Assembly: GCA_900551195.1 (NCBI GenBank)
Contig: URVD01000018.1
Coordinates: forward strand, 1 to 14,904
DNA: 14,904 nt
Direction of reading: 5' to 3'
Source: an uncultured Collinsella sp.
GTDB lineage: Bacteria > Actinomycetota > Coriobacteriia > Coriobacteriales > Coriobacteriaceae
This document shows, piece after piece, positions 1-6,748 of this stretch. The notes beneath the pieces are model-generated. The model was not told where the DNA came from and ran no database searches. It saw only the letters and a program-made list of their open reading frames with translations. The translations under genes and the position numbers were made by a program. Each line of letters starts with the position of its first letter. Position 1 is the first letter of the stretch.

Positions 1-13
1 CCCCGGAGCGGTA

Positions 14-2236
14 TTAGAGATGCAGCACGCGGTCGCGGATCTCCTCGGTTCGACCCTGGTTCCAGAACTGGGTACCGATGTAACCGCACGTGCGACGGGC
101 GACATTCATCTTCTCCTGGTCACGGTTGCCGCAATTGGGGCACTCCCACACCAGCTTGCCGTCATCCTCGACAATCTTGATCTCGCCGTCGTAACCGCAC
201 ACCTGGCAATAATCGCTCTTGGTGTTGAGCTCGGCGTACATGATGTTGTCGTAGATGTACTGCATCACGCGGATGACAGCCTTGAGGTTGTCCTGCATGT
301 TGGGAACCTCGACATAGGAGATGGCACCGCCCGGCGAAAGTTGCTGGAACATACCCTCGAACTTGAGCTTGTCGAATGCGTCGATCTCCTCAGACACATG
401 GACGTGATAGCTGTTGGTAATGTAGCCCTTGTCCGTCACGCCCGGGATAATACCAAAACGGCGCTGCAGGCACTTGGCGAACTTGTAGGTCGTCGACTCA
501 AGCGGGGTACCGTACAGCGAGAAGTCAATATCGCTTTCGGCCTTCCACTCCGCGCACTTGTCGTTCATGCGCTGCATGACGGCCATGGCAAAGGGCGTGC
601 CCTCCTTCTCGGTGTGGCTGTGGCCCGTCATGTACTTGACGCACTCATACAGGCCAGCATAGCCCAGGCTGATGGTAGAGTATCCGCCCACGAGCAGTTT
701 GTCGATCGTCTCGCCCTTCTTCAGACGAGCGAGGGCGCCGTACTGCCACAAAATCGGTGCGGCATCCGAAAGCGTACCCATCAGACGCTCATGACGGCAC
801 AGCAGGGCGCGGTGGCATAGCTCAAGGCGCTCGTCGAAGATCTTCCAGAACTTGTCCATGTCCTGATGCGAGCTCAGCGCGACATCGGGCAGGTTGATGG
901 TCACAACGCCCTGGTTAAAGCGACCGTAGTACTTGGGCTTGTTCGGGTCATAGTTCAGCGCGTTGGCCACGTTGTTAAATCCGTTACCGGAGCGATCGGG
1001 CGTCAGGAAGCTGCGGCAACCCATGCAGGTATAGCAGTCGCCGTTGCCCGCGGTCTCGCCCTTCGACAGCTTGAGCTCGCGCATCTTCTTCTCAGAGATA
1101 TAGTCGGGCACCATGCGCTTGGCGGTGCACTTAGCGGCCAGCTGGGTCAGGTAGAAGTACGGGGAATTCTCGTGAACGTTATCGTCCTCGAGTACATAGA
1201 TGAGCTTGGGGAATGCCGGGGTAATCCACACACCGGCTTCGTTCTTAACGCCCTCATAGCGTTGACGAAGCGTCTCCTCCACGATCATGGCAAGGTCGTG
1301 CTTCTCCTGAGGCGTACGGGCCTCGTTAAGATACATAAAGACCGTCACGAACGGCGCCTGGCCATTGGTGGTCATAAGGGTCACGACCTGATACTGAATC
1401 GTCTGGACGCCGCGACGGATCTCATCGCGCAGACGGTCCTCAACGACCTCGCGGACCTTTTCGGGAGATGCGGAAACGCCGAGCTCCTCGAGCTCGCGGG
1501 CGACCTCGCCGCGAATCTTTTGACGGCTCACCTCGACGAACGGGGCAAGATGGGTCAGCGAAATCGACTGGCCGCCGTACTGGGAGGAAGCAACCTGAGC
1601 GATGATCTGCGTCGCGATGTTGCAGGCGGTCGAGAAGCTGTGCGGCTTCTCAATCAGCGTACCCGAGATAACAGTGCCGTTCTGGAGCATGTCCTCCAGG
1701 TTCACCAGGTCGCAGTTGTGCATGTGCTGGGCAAAGTAATCCGAATCGTGGAAATGGATCAGGCCCTCATTATGGGCATCCACGATCTCTTGGGGCAGCA
1801 GCACACGCTGAGTCAGGTCCTTGGAGATCTCGCCGGCCATGTAGTCACGCTGAACGGAATTGACGGTCGGATTCTTGTTGGAGTTCTCCTGCTTGACCTC
1901 TTCGTTGTTGCACTCGATCAGCGACAGAATCTTGTCGTCGGTCGTGTTCTTCTGGCGCTTCAGGCTCTGAACATAGCGATAGATGATGTAATGGCGAGCG
2001 ACCTCGTAGCAGTCGAGACGCATGATCTCGTCCTCGACCAGATCCTGAATCTCCTCGACCGACACGGTGTGGCCCGCGTTCTCGCATGCCTCGGCGACGT
2101 TTTGTGCCGCGTAAACCACCTGGCGGTCGGTAAGACGAGAGCTCTCCTCGACCTCCAAGTTTGCGGCGCGGATGGCATTGACGATCTTATCGATGTCAAA
2201 GACAACCTCGGTGCCGCTGCGCTTGATGATCTTCAT
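14..2236 (-). CDS. nrdD: Anaerobic (class III) ribonucleoside-triphosphate reductase, large subunit
   Basis: This enzyme reduces ribonucleoside triphosphates to deoxyribonucleotides in the cytoplasm under anoxia, using a glycyl radical made by the activase NrdG. The 740-aa product has an N-terminal ATP-cone (about residues 1-95), the allosteric ATP/dATP site. The glycyl-radical barrel follows, with Cys175 in HMHNCDLVNL and the cysteine cluster 401-407 ending in MGCRS, which match the family's active-site cysteines. The C-terminus has a zinc site (C677, C680, C699, C702) and the glycyl loop RRTCGYIG with Gly718 as the likely radical site. I chose the ATG at 2236 because AGAGG lies 7 nt upstream. 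The frame is open to 2266, but that upstream ATG has no good ribosome binding site. nrdG is not visible; if it is the downstream partner, it lies beyond the left edge. NrdR-type boxes lie at the promoter. All key residues are present and the length is normal. Confidence 0.97.
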   Translation of the reverse strand: MKIIKRSGTEVVFDIDKIVNAIRAANLEVEESSRLTDRQVVYAAQNVAEACENAGHTVSVEEIQDLVEDEIMRLDCYEVARHYIIYRYVQSLKRQKNTTDDKILSLIECNNEEVKQENSNKNPTVNSVQRDYMAGEISKDLTQRVLLPQEIVDAHNEGLIHFHDSDYFAQHMHNCDLVNLEDMLQNGTVISGTLIEKPHSFSTACNIATQIIAQVASSQYGGQSISLTHLAPFVEVSRQKIRGEVARELEELGVSASPEKVREVVEDRLRDEIRRGVQTIQYQVVTLMTTNGQAPFVTVFMYLNEARTPQEKHDLAMIVEETLRQRYEGVKNEAGVWITPAFPKLIYVLEDDNVHENSPYFYLTQLAAKCTAKRMVPDYISEKKMRELKLSKGETAGNGDCYTCMGCRSFLTPDRSGNGFNNVANALNYDPNKPKYYGRFNQGVVTINLPDVALSSHQDMDKFWKIFDERLELCHRALLCRHERLMGTLSDAAPILWQYGALARLKKGETIDKLLVGGYSTISLGYAGLYECVKYMTGHSHTEKEGTPFAMAVMQRMNDKCAEWKAESDIDFSLYGTPLESTTYKFAKCLQRRFGIIPGVTDKGYITNSYHVHVSEEIDAFDKLKFEGMFQQLSPGGAISYVEVPNMQDNLKAVIRVMQYIYDNIMYAELNTKSDYCQVCGYDGEIKIVEDDGKLVWECPNCGNRDQEKMNVARRTCGYIGTQFWNQGRTEEIRDRVLHL

Positions 2237-2457
2237 CCTCTTGCCTCTTTCGCGTCGTAGTCTCATTGCGCTTCAGAGCCAAACGATGCCCGGCAGGGCT
2301 TGCCCCTGTCTTGCGGCGCCGTCGCGCAATCTGTGTTCTCGATAAACCATAAGTCCTCATGCGGACAATCCTCGCGGCCGATCAGGCGGCTCAAAGGCGT
2401 GTCCAAATGGGACGAATAAGGTCTTCGTTCTCTGTCCGCCATCTATCATACGACAAA
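2237..2457 (-). other. Long 5' leader of nrdD
   Basis: About 220 nt separate the predicted nrdD transcription start from its start codon. I see no convincing gene on either strand here. Read in the nrdD direction, it contains several short hairpins. One has CAGGG and CCCTG arms around GCAAG, near 2300-2320. Another pairs GGACGAA-like and TTCGTCC segments with a bulge, near 2410-2440. I do not recognise a known riboswitch class. It could be a plain untranslated leader or a cis-regulatory RNA. Confidence 0.35.
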
Positions 2458-2461
2458 GACG

Positions 2462-2477
2462 CATCTATATCCTGTAT
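2462..2477 (-). promoter_or_regulatory. NrdR box 2 (proximal), overlapping the nrdD -10
   Basis: The 16-mer has the core CTATATCCTGTAT, a good match to the central part of the NrdR consensus (acaCtATATctTGtgt-like), though the left end is degenerate. It starts exactly 32 bp from the second box, the spacing of about three helical turns expected for paired NrdR sites. It covers the predicted -10 of nrdD, which suits ATP/dATP-dependent repression by NrdR. NrdR itself is not in the window. Confidence 0.65.
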
Positions 2478-2493
2478 TCTTTTTTTAGTTCAA
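2464..2493 (-). promoter_or_regulatory. Predicted sigma-70-type promoter of nrdD
   Basis: On the minus strand a -35 element TTGAAC (2493-2488) and a -10 element TATAGA (2469-2464) are separated by 18 bp. Transcription would start near 2457. The promoter lies between and under the two NrdR-type boxes, which supports it as the regulated nrdD promoter. Confidence 0.6.
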
Positions 2494-2509
2494 ACACAAC
2501 ATATAGTGT
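2494..2509 (-). promoter_or_regulatory. NrdR box 1 (distal), next to the nrdD -35
   Basis: The sequence ACACAACATATAGTGT is a 16-bp imperfect palindrome with perfect ACAC and GTGT ends and an AT-rich centre, a strong match to the NrdR box. It directly abuts the predicted -35 element. With the proximal box 32 bp away it forms the tandem arrangement typical of NrdR-controlled ribonucleotide reductase genes. Confidence 0.8.
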
Positions 2510-2574
2510 TTCAGCAGGTCAAAGCAATTGGTCATTTTGCAGACGCATTAATTATGAGGGGTTCTTGGCAAGTC

Positions 2575-2588
2575 GGTAAAACGTTACC
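2575..2588. repeat. Short palindrome, possible operator
   Basis: GGTAA and TTACC arms flank the 4-bp centre AACG, with two further outer pairs if one mismatch is allowed. It resembles a repressor half-site pair of the LacI or GntR kind. It lies upstream of the nrdD promoter and downstream of the relic frame. No regulator gene is nearby, so function is a guess. Confidence 0.25.
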
Positions 2589-2610
2589 AACACGGCTACC
2601 TGCATGGCAG

Positions 2611-2748
2611 TTATAAAACGCCCTTAGTCAAGCCGCTGACAAATCCTACCAAAACCAAGCCGCTCACGCCAAAATAATCCAAAAGATTGCGCTTGACCAA
2701 CATGTTGCGGTCACGCTCGGTCAGGACGTATGCAATCAGCCAGTGCCC
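2611..2748 (-). pseudogene. Possible relic of a small membrane-protein C-terminus
   Basis: The stretch between nrdD and the tRNA contains a minus-strand frame that is open from a stop at 2749-2751 to TAA at 2611-2613. Its translation reads like genuine protein: a charged segment (LTERDRNMLVKRNLL) followed by a hydrophobic helix (VSGLVLVGFVSGL). The only ATG in the frame is at 2703 and would give 30 aa without a clear ribosome binding site. The protein-like sequence starts before that ATG, so a decayed gene end is more likely than a small gene. I do not recognise the family, and chance is not excluded. Confidence 0.25.
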
Positions 2749-2814
2749 CTACGGGATGCGAAGATCATCGCACGCGGATCTTGAGTTCAATATCTGGTGC
2801 CACATTTGGCGACC

Positions 2815-2849
2815 AAAACAAAACAGCCCAGAGACATAGTCTCTGAGCT
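2815..2849 (-). terminator. Intrinsic terminator of the tRNA-Val transcript
   Basis: An 11-bp stem (arms 2839-2849 and 2825-2835, one G.U pair, triloop TAT) is followed in the minus direction by a T-rich run interrupted by single G residues. It starts about 10 nt after the CCA end of the tRNA. This is a textbook Rho-independent terminator. Confidence 0.9.
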
Positions 2850-2858
2850 GCGAACATT

Positions 2859-2933
2859 TGGTGGGCGTTAGAAGATTTGAACTTCTGACCTCTTCCGTGT
2901 CAGGGAAGCGCTCTCCCCCTGAGCTAAACGCCC
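2859..2933 (-). tRNA. tRNA-Val (anticodon GAC)
   Basis: The minus strand folds as a complete cloverleaf. The acceptor stem pairs GGGCGTT with AACGCCC. The D-arm has a GCTC/GAGC stem. The anticodon stem CTTCC/GGAAG encloses the loop CTGACAC with anticodon GAC. The T-arm pairs AGAAG with CTTCT around TTCAAAT. The discriminator base is A and the CCA end is encoded. It reads GUC and GUU valine codons. It has its own promoter upstream and an intrinsic terminator downstream, so it is a stand-alone transcription unit. Confidence 0.96.
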
Positions 2934-2962
2934 GATCAAGGGTGCGCGAGTGCGCAGGAAAT

Positions 2963-2991
2963 AATATAACGGAGCTCCCGCCCAGTGGCAA
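2963..2991 (-). promoter_or_regulatory. Promoter of tRNA-Val
   Basis: On the minus strand, -35 TTGCCA (2991-2986) and -10 TATATT (2968-2963) are separated by the ideal 17 bp. The predicted start near 2956 gives a short 5' extension for RNase P to remove before the mature tRNA at 2933. The region upstream is AT-rich. Confidence 0.8.
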
Positions 2992-3163
2992 GAACTATTT
3001 TTTAAAAAGCGGCGATTTGCGACCCTATCCGCCCCGATGCAGCGCGAAGGGCACGCGAAATATTCCGTTTGTACCCCCGATGAACTGCACGTTCGCGTAA
3101 AATAACTCCATTATGGGCAAATGATGTCCAGGCGGTTTACAACACGGCATCTGGGGGAGGGGC

Positions 3164-4048
3164 ATGTCGGACGCGCGTTCGCTGCAAAAACAGTTCAATC
3201 GCATGCTCGCCACGTTGCTGGTGGCGCTTGCTGCTGCCGGAGCCGTAACGTATGCCTGGTACATCTATAACGCCAACCGCCACATAACCGACGTCAAGAT
3301 GGCGGCGGGCACGGGCGTGACCTTCCTTATCTCCAACGAGTACGACGGCGAATACAAAACCAACGCCGGCCTGAGCTTTACGGGTCTGCTCGATCCCGTC
3401 TCGACCGACAACGTACTCAACGGCTTCCAAAAGGTAACGGGCTTTACCGGCGGAACCACGCAGGACTCGCTGTTTGCCAGCATGTTTGGTGCCGCCGAGC
3501 ATTCCGATTACTACAAGACTTCCCTGTACCTGGCCACCAACTCGGCCGCGACCGACGTGTACCTGTCAGGCATCGACTTTACCGAGCAGGACCCGGCAAA
3601 CCCCATCTCCACCGCCCTGCGTGTGGGACTGGTTACCTATGCTCCAGGGCAGGGCGACACCGTGACGGGCCAGTACATCTTTGAGGTCTCGGGCGAGCAC
3701 AATCCCCAGGCGCGCTACAACACGCTCGACGGCAAGGATGCCGGCGAGAACGAGCAGAACCACCTGGTGCTCGACAGCACCCGTTCCGATGGCGCCACGG
3801 TCCATTTTGACCAGCTGACCAGCGCACACTTCTGCGATTACAACGAAGACACCGGTATCGTGGGCCTCAAGGAGGCTACGACCAAGATCTGCAGCTTGCC
3901 CGCCGCTGCCAAGGGAGCCAACCGTAGCACGCCCGTGCGTGTGGATGTATACGTGTGGCTCGAAGGCTGCGACCCCGATTGCACCAACAATCTGGCCACC
4001 ACCAGCTTGCAATCGCTGGCGCTGCGCTTTGCCGGTAAGCGTTCGTAA
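3164..4048 (+). CDS. SipW-type secreted fibre-like protein, paralog 1
   Basis: This 294-aa protein is first of four paralogs. A short basic N-terminus is followed by one hydrophobic segment (about 14-35) ending in AVTYAWYIYN. That matches SipW-dependent signal segments such as those of TasA and camelysin, where cleavage falls around the small residues before the Y/F. The rest is a predicted exported beta-rich domain with the family landmark DPVST (77-81). The C-terminal motif is VWLEGCDPDC (264-273), whose two cysteines could form a disulfide. By analogy with TasA it may be a surface or matrix fibre subunit. The ATG at 3164 has a very strong GGGGGAGGGG ribosome binding site. Paralog 2 follows after 11 nt. 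The exact substrate class is inferred; a tethered, uncleaved protein is the main alternative. Confidence 0.75.
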   Translation: MSDARSLQKQFNRMLATLLVALAAAGAVTYAWYIYNANRHITDVKMAAGTGVTFLISNEYDGEYKTNAGLSFTGLLDPVSTDNVLNGFQKVTGFTGGTTQDSLFASMFGAAEHSDYYKTSLYLATNSAATDVYLSGIDFTEQDPANPISTALRVGLVTYAPGQGDTVTGQYIFEVSGEHNPQARYNTLDGKDAGENEQNHLVLDSTRSDGATVHFDQLTSAHFCDYNEDTGIVGLKEATTKICSLPAAAKGANRSTPVRVDVYVWLEGCDPDCTNNLATTSLQSLALRFAGKRS

Positions 4049-4059
4049 GGGGCCGGGGC

Positions 4060-4896
4060 ATGAGTACATCGAACATCAAAGACATCCTAAGCTCGCGCCG
4101 TCGCATGGTTGCCGCGGCCGCATGGATGTTGGTGCTGGTAGCCGCCCTGAGTGCGGCCACATACGCCTGGTTTAGCAACTCGCGCTTCACCAACGTGACG
4201 CCCGTGGCGCACACGGTAAGCGACGAGGGCTCCGACCTGCAGATTGGCCTTTCGGCCAACGGACCATGGGATACAACCGCCACCCTTGCCGCCGCCGATA
4301 AGACGCTCTATCCCATCTCGACGGCAGACCTTTCCCGCTTTTGGCGCGGCACGTTCCAAAACGCCGCCGGCATCACGACCGACTACGCCGACTGCACCGC
4401 GCGGCTGGACGACTACGCCCTTTCGGGCACGCTGTACCTCAAGGGTAGCGATAGCGCGCTCAACGTGTACCTGTATCAGGGCCAGATGAGCGTGACGAGC
4501 GACCCGCAACTGCTGGCCACACTGCGCCTGGGCCTGGTCATCACGACCCAATCGGGCACGCAAACGCATATCTTTACCTGCGACGACCTAGGCAATACCG
4601 CGGGCGCCACCAGTAGGCGCACCACCGCGCAGGACGGCGTGGTCGTGGCGGCCGGCGCTTCGGGCTGGACCTACACCGCCGACCCCGCGCGTGCCATAAG
4701 CGCCTACAGCATGGACGGCACCGGCGACACGCCCACGGCGCGTGCAGGCGCCACACCCATCTGCACGCTGGCCGCCAATGAGGTGGCAAGCGTTCGCTAC
4801 GTTGTGTACATGGAAGGCTGCGACGCCAATTGCATCGACGAGGCTCAGGCTCGCGATGTGGTGCTGCAGCTTGCCTTTGCTGCGGCCAAGGCGTAA
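4060..4896 (+). CDS. SipW-type secreted fibre-like protein, paralog 2
   Basis: This 278-aa protein has the same layout as its neighbours. A basic N-terminus (SSRRR at 11-15) precedes one hydrophobic helix (17-36) that ends in the cleavage-region motif AATYAWFSN (32-40). The exported domain carries LYPISTADLSRF (83-94), aligned with the LYPVST element of paralog 3. The C-terminal motif is YMEGCDANC (250-258), again with a close cysteine pair. Sequence identity to the other paralogs seems low outside these landmarks, so the copies are old or fast-evolving. The start at 4060 has a G-rich ribosome binding site just after the previous stop, pointing to coupled translation. It probably contributes to the same surface structure as paralog 1 and is a candidate substrate of the SipW-like peptidases downstream. 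Confidence 0.75.
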   Translation: MSTSNIKDILSSRRRMVAAAAWMLVLVAALSAATYAWFSNSRFTNVTPVAHTVSDEGSDLQIGLSANGPWDTTATLAAADKTLYPISTADLSRFWRGTFQNAAGITTDYADCTARLDDYALSGTLYLKGSDSALNVYLYQGQMSVTSDPQLLATLRLGLVITTQSGTQTHIFTCDDLGNTAGATSRRTTAQDGVVVAAGASGWTYTADPARAISAYSMDGTGDTPTARAGATPICTLAANEVASVRYVVYMEGCDANCIDEAQARDVVLQLAFAAAKA

Positions 4897-4910
4897 GGGG
4901 GCGAAGCGAC

Positions 4911-5897
4911 ATGGAAGACAAGAAGCACATGCCAGCAGATAGCTGCAAGGCCAACGCCGAGAGCGCGACCCCCGCGGTCCCCTCCAACGCAGCCGCCGAG
5001 CGCGAACGCCTCGAGCCCGCCGTCGCCCGCCGCCATGCTCGCCGTGCGCGTGCCTACATCGCGCTTGTTATGGTGGTGCTCGCCGCCACTTTGGGCGTCG
5101 CGACCTACGCCTGGTTTACCAACAACATGAAGGTCAACACCAACTCGGTGAGCGTACACAGCGACACGTCCAAGCTGGTGCTGGAGCTGGGCGATGCCGA
5201 TAGCGGCAGCTGGCCGCAACAAGGCGACGTTTCCCTGGCTTCCAACGCGAACGGCGCCGCGACGCTCTACCCGGTCTCGACTTTTGACCTCAACGGCTTT
5301 GCTGCCTGCGCACAAAACAACTCAGCCGGCGATGCCACGGTGTTTGAACAGGCAAAAGACAACGGCTCCGCGTTCTACCATGGTTGGATCGATCTGCGTC
5401 CCACCATTACCGGAACGGGTGCCAGCAAAGTAAAGGGCAGGGTCAACTTGTATCTGGCCGAATCGCTGGTCCCGCAGGGCGCCAACGCCGAGCTGCTGCG
5501 CGCAGCCCGTGTGGGCATTAAGATCTCGAGCGGCAACCAGGTACTTGCCGCCAACATCTTTGAGCTCGACAGTTCCGACAGCGGCCATCGCGGCGAGCAT
5601 CCCACGACCGCGCCTGCGGGCCTGGCGGGCTACGCCGATGGCATGCTGCTGGGCTGGCAAAACGGCCAGCTCGCTTGCGGTGCCAACGTGACGTAGGACC
5701 CGGCCGCTTATACGCTGGACACGAGCGAGACGGCCGAGCGCCCGCAAAACTCGCTCGCCACGCTGGCGCTGGGCCAGACCTATCGCCTGGACATCTATTA
5801 CTACATCGAGGGAACCGACCCCGATAGCGCCGACTACCTGCATCAAGACCCGGGCACCCTGCACCTGGCGCTCTTTGCGACCTTGGACGGTGAGTAG
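4911..5897 (+). pseudogene. SipW-type fibre-like paralog 3, interrupted by in-frame TAG
   Basis: The reading frame from ATG 4911 encodes 261 residues and then meets TAG at 5694-5696. Without a shift it stays open for another 66 codons to TAG at 5895-5897. The part after the first TAG carries the family's C-terminal motif, here YYYIEGTDPDS, so the intact protein would be 328 aa. Before the stop are a long basic N-terminus (1-48), a hydrophobic helix (about 49-67), VATYAWFTNN (63-72) and LYPVSTFDLNGF (119-130). Cysteines are absent from the C-terminal motif, unlike in the paralogs. A CAG-to-TAG transition would explain the stop. Alternatives are assembly error, amber readthrough or a functional truncated form. 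I rejected the upstream ATG at 4830 because it lies inside paralog 2, while 4911 has a GGGGG ribosome binding site. Paralog 4 starts 2 nt after the final stop, so early termination may reduce its translation. Confidence 0.75.
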
Positions 5898-5899
5898 CC

Positions 5900-6688
5900 A
5901 TGACGCGTAAGCAACCCGCCGCCAGCTGCACTCCCGCCACCGGCAAGCCCGCCGGCGCCGACTTGCGCCGCAAGCTCACCACCACCGTGGTGCTGGTGCT
6001 GTTTGCCCTGGTGGCGATAGCCATGGCAACGTTCGCCTGGTTCTCCATCGCCGATAGCGCCAAAACCCGCATGCTCATGATCGATGCCAACGCCGACGGC
6101 TCGCTGCGTTTTGACCTGGACGAGCACGCCACGTTCGAGGAGTACGTGCACAGCCTGGGCTTCGACCAGATCTCGGCGCGCATCGCCAGCGAAAAGGGCG
6201 TGGACATCGACGCATCCAAGCTCAGGCCCGTCACCACGAGCGACTACCAGACCTTTACCTTCGAGGATGGCTCCACCGCCGATCCCGCCACCGGCGCCTA
6301 CCTGGAGTTCACGCTGCACTTTATGAGCAGCACGGACTTGCGCGTTCGCCTGACCGGGCAGGACGGCGACGGCGGCGTGTCCGGCACGCGGTTTAGCTCC
6401 GACACGCAGGGCATGGCCAGCGCCATGCGCATGAGCTTTACCGCCGATGGCCACACCTGGGTCTACAACCCCAACGGAGGCGGGGGCTCGTCTGGTTCGG
6501 CCACCGTCTTTGGGCTCGACTCGGGAGCAGCGAACGCGGCCAGCGACATGTTCGACCTAATAAAAGATACGGACAAGCCGGTAACCGTTCGCATATGGCT
6601 CGAGGGAACGGACCCAAATTGCACTAATATGCTAAAGGGAGCTAACTATTCGGTTTCGATGCGCTTTGAGGGCATCGAAGAACAGTAG
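5900..6688 (+). CDS. SipW-type secreted fibre-like protein, paralog 4
   Basis: This 262-aa protein is the most divergent of the set. After a basic N-terminus (LRRK at 22-25), the hydrophobic helix (27-46) ends in MATFAWFSI (42-50). The exported part has LRPVTTSDYQTF (108-119), equivalent to the LYPVST element, then a Gly/Ser-rich linker (about 193-200). It ends with IWLEGTDPNC (232-241). The start at 5900 lies 2 nt after the stop of paralog 3 with only a modest ribosome binding site (GGTGAG), so translation is probably coupled. The last 130 bp or so use AT-rich codons (CTA, ATA, AAT, TAT) that are rare elsewhere in the operon. A hairpin and then the SipW-like peptidase gene follow, which supports a peptidase-substrate relation. 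Confidence 0.72.
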   Translation: MTRKQPAASCTPATGKPAGADLRRKLTTTVVLVLFALVAIAMATFAWFSIADSAKTRMLMIDANADGSLRFDLDEHATFEEYVHSLGFDQISARIASEKGVDIDASKLRPVTTSDYQTFTFEDGSTADPATGAYLEFTLHFMSSTDLRVRLTGQDGDGGVSGTRFSSDTQGMASAMRMSFTADGHTWVYNPNGGGGSSGSATVFGLDSGAANAASDMFDLIKDTDKPVTVRIWLEGTDPNCTNMLKGANYSVSMRFEGIEEQ

Positions 6689-6697
6689 ATATGCACG

Positions 6698-6713
6698 GCG
6701 GCCACCGGGCCGC
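6698..6713 (+). other. GC-rich hairpin between paralog 4 and the signal peptidase gene
   Basis: A perfect 6-bp stem, GCGGCC and GGCCGC, encloses a 4-nt loop. No T-run follows, so it is not a classical terminator. It could protect the upstream mRNA segment or tune the ratio of subunits to peptidase. Confidence 0.35.
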
Positions 6714-6748
6714 GCACGACCTAGTCAGACACGGTAGTAAGGGACATC

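Noticed and set aside
20..2260. Two long plus-strand open frames (266 and 464 codons) opposite nrdD
   Set aside because: nrdD is unambiguous on the other strand. These frames show the Leu/Val/His/Asp-rich composition of antisense shadows.
2359..2616. 85-codon plus-strand frame over the nrdD promoter region
   Set aside because: It runs across the NrdR boxes and promoter, has no ribosome binding site and no protein-like features.
2859..2933. tRNA-Val as an integration site for a mobile element
   Set aside because: No integrase gene, repeat of the tRNA 3' end or other mobile-element sign is visible in the window.
3085..3114. Promoter for the fibre/peptidase operon
   Set aside because: A promoter is expected between 2992 and 3163. 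TAAAAT at 3098 has no -35 at proper distance, and CTGCAC-18-CATTAT is too weak to call.
4830..4910. Upstream ATG that would extend paralog 3 by 27 residues
   Set aside because: The extension lies inside paralog 2 in another frame and is Arg/Cys-rich. ATG 4911 has a G-rich ribosome binding site right after the previous stop.
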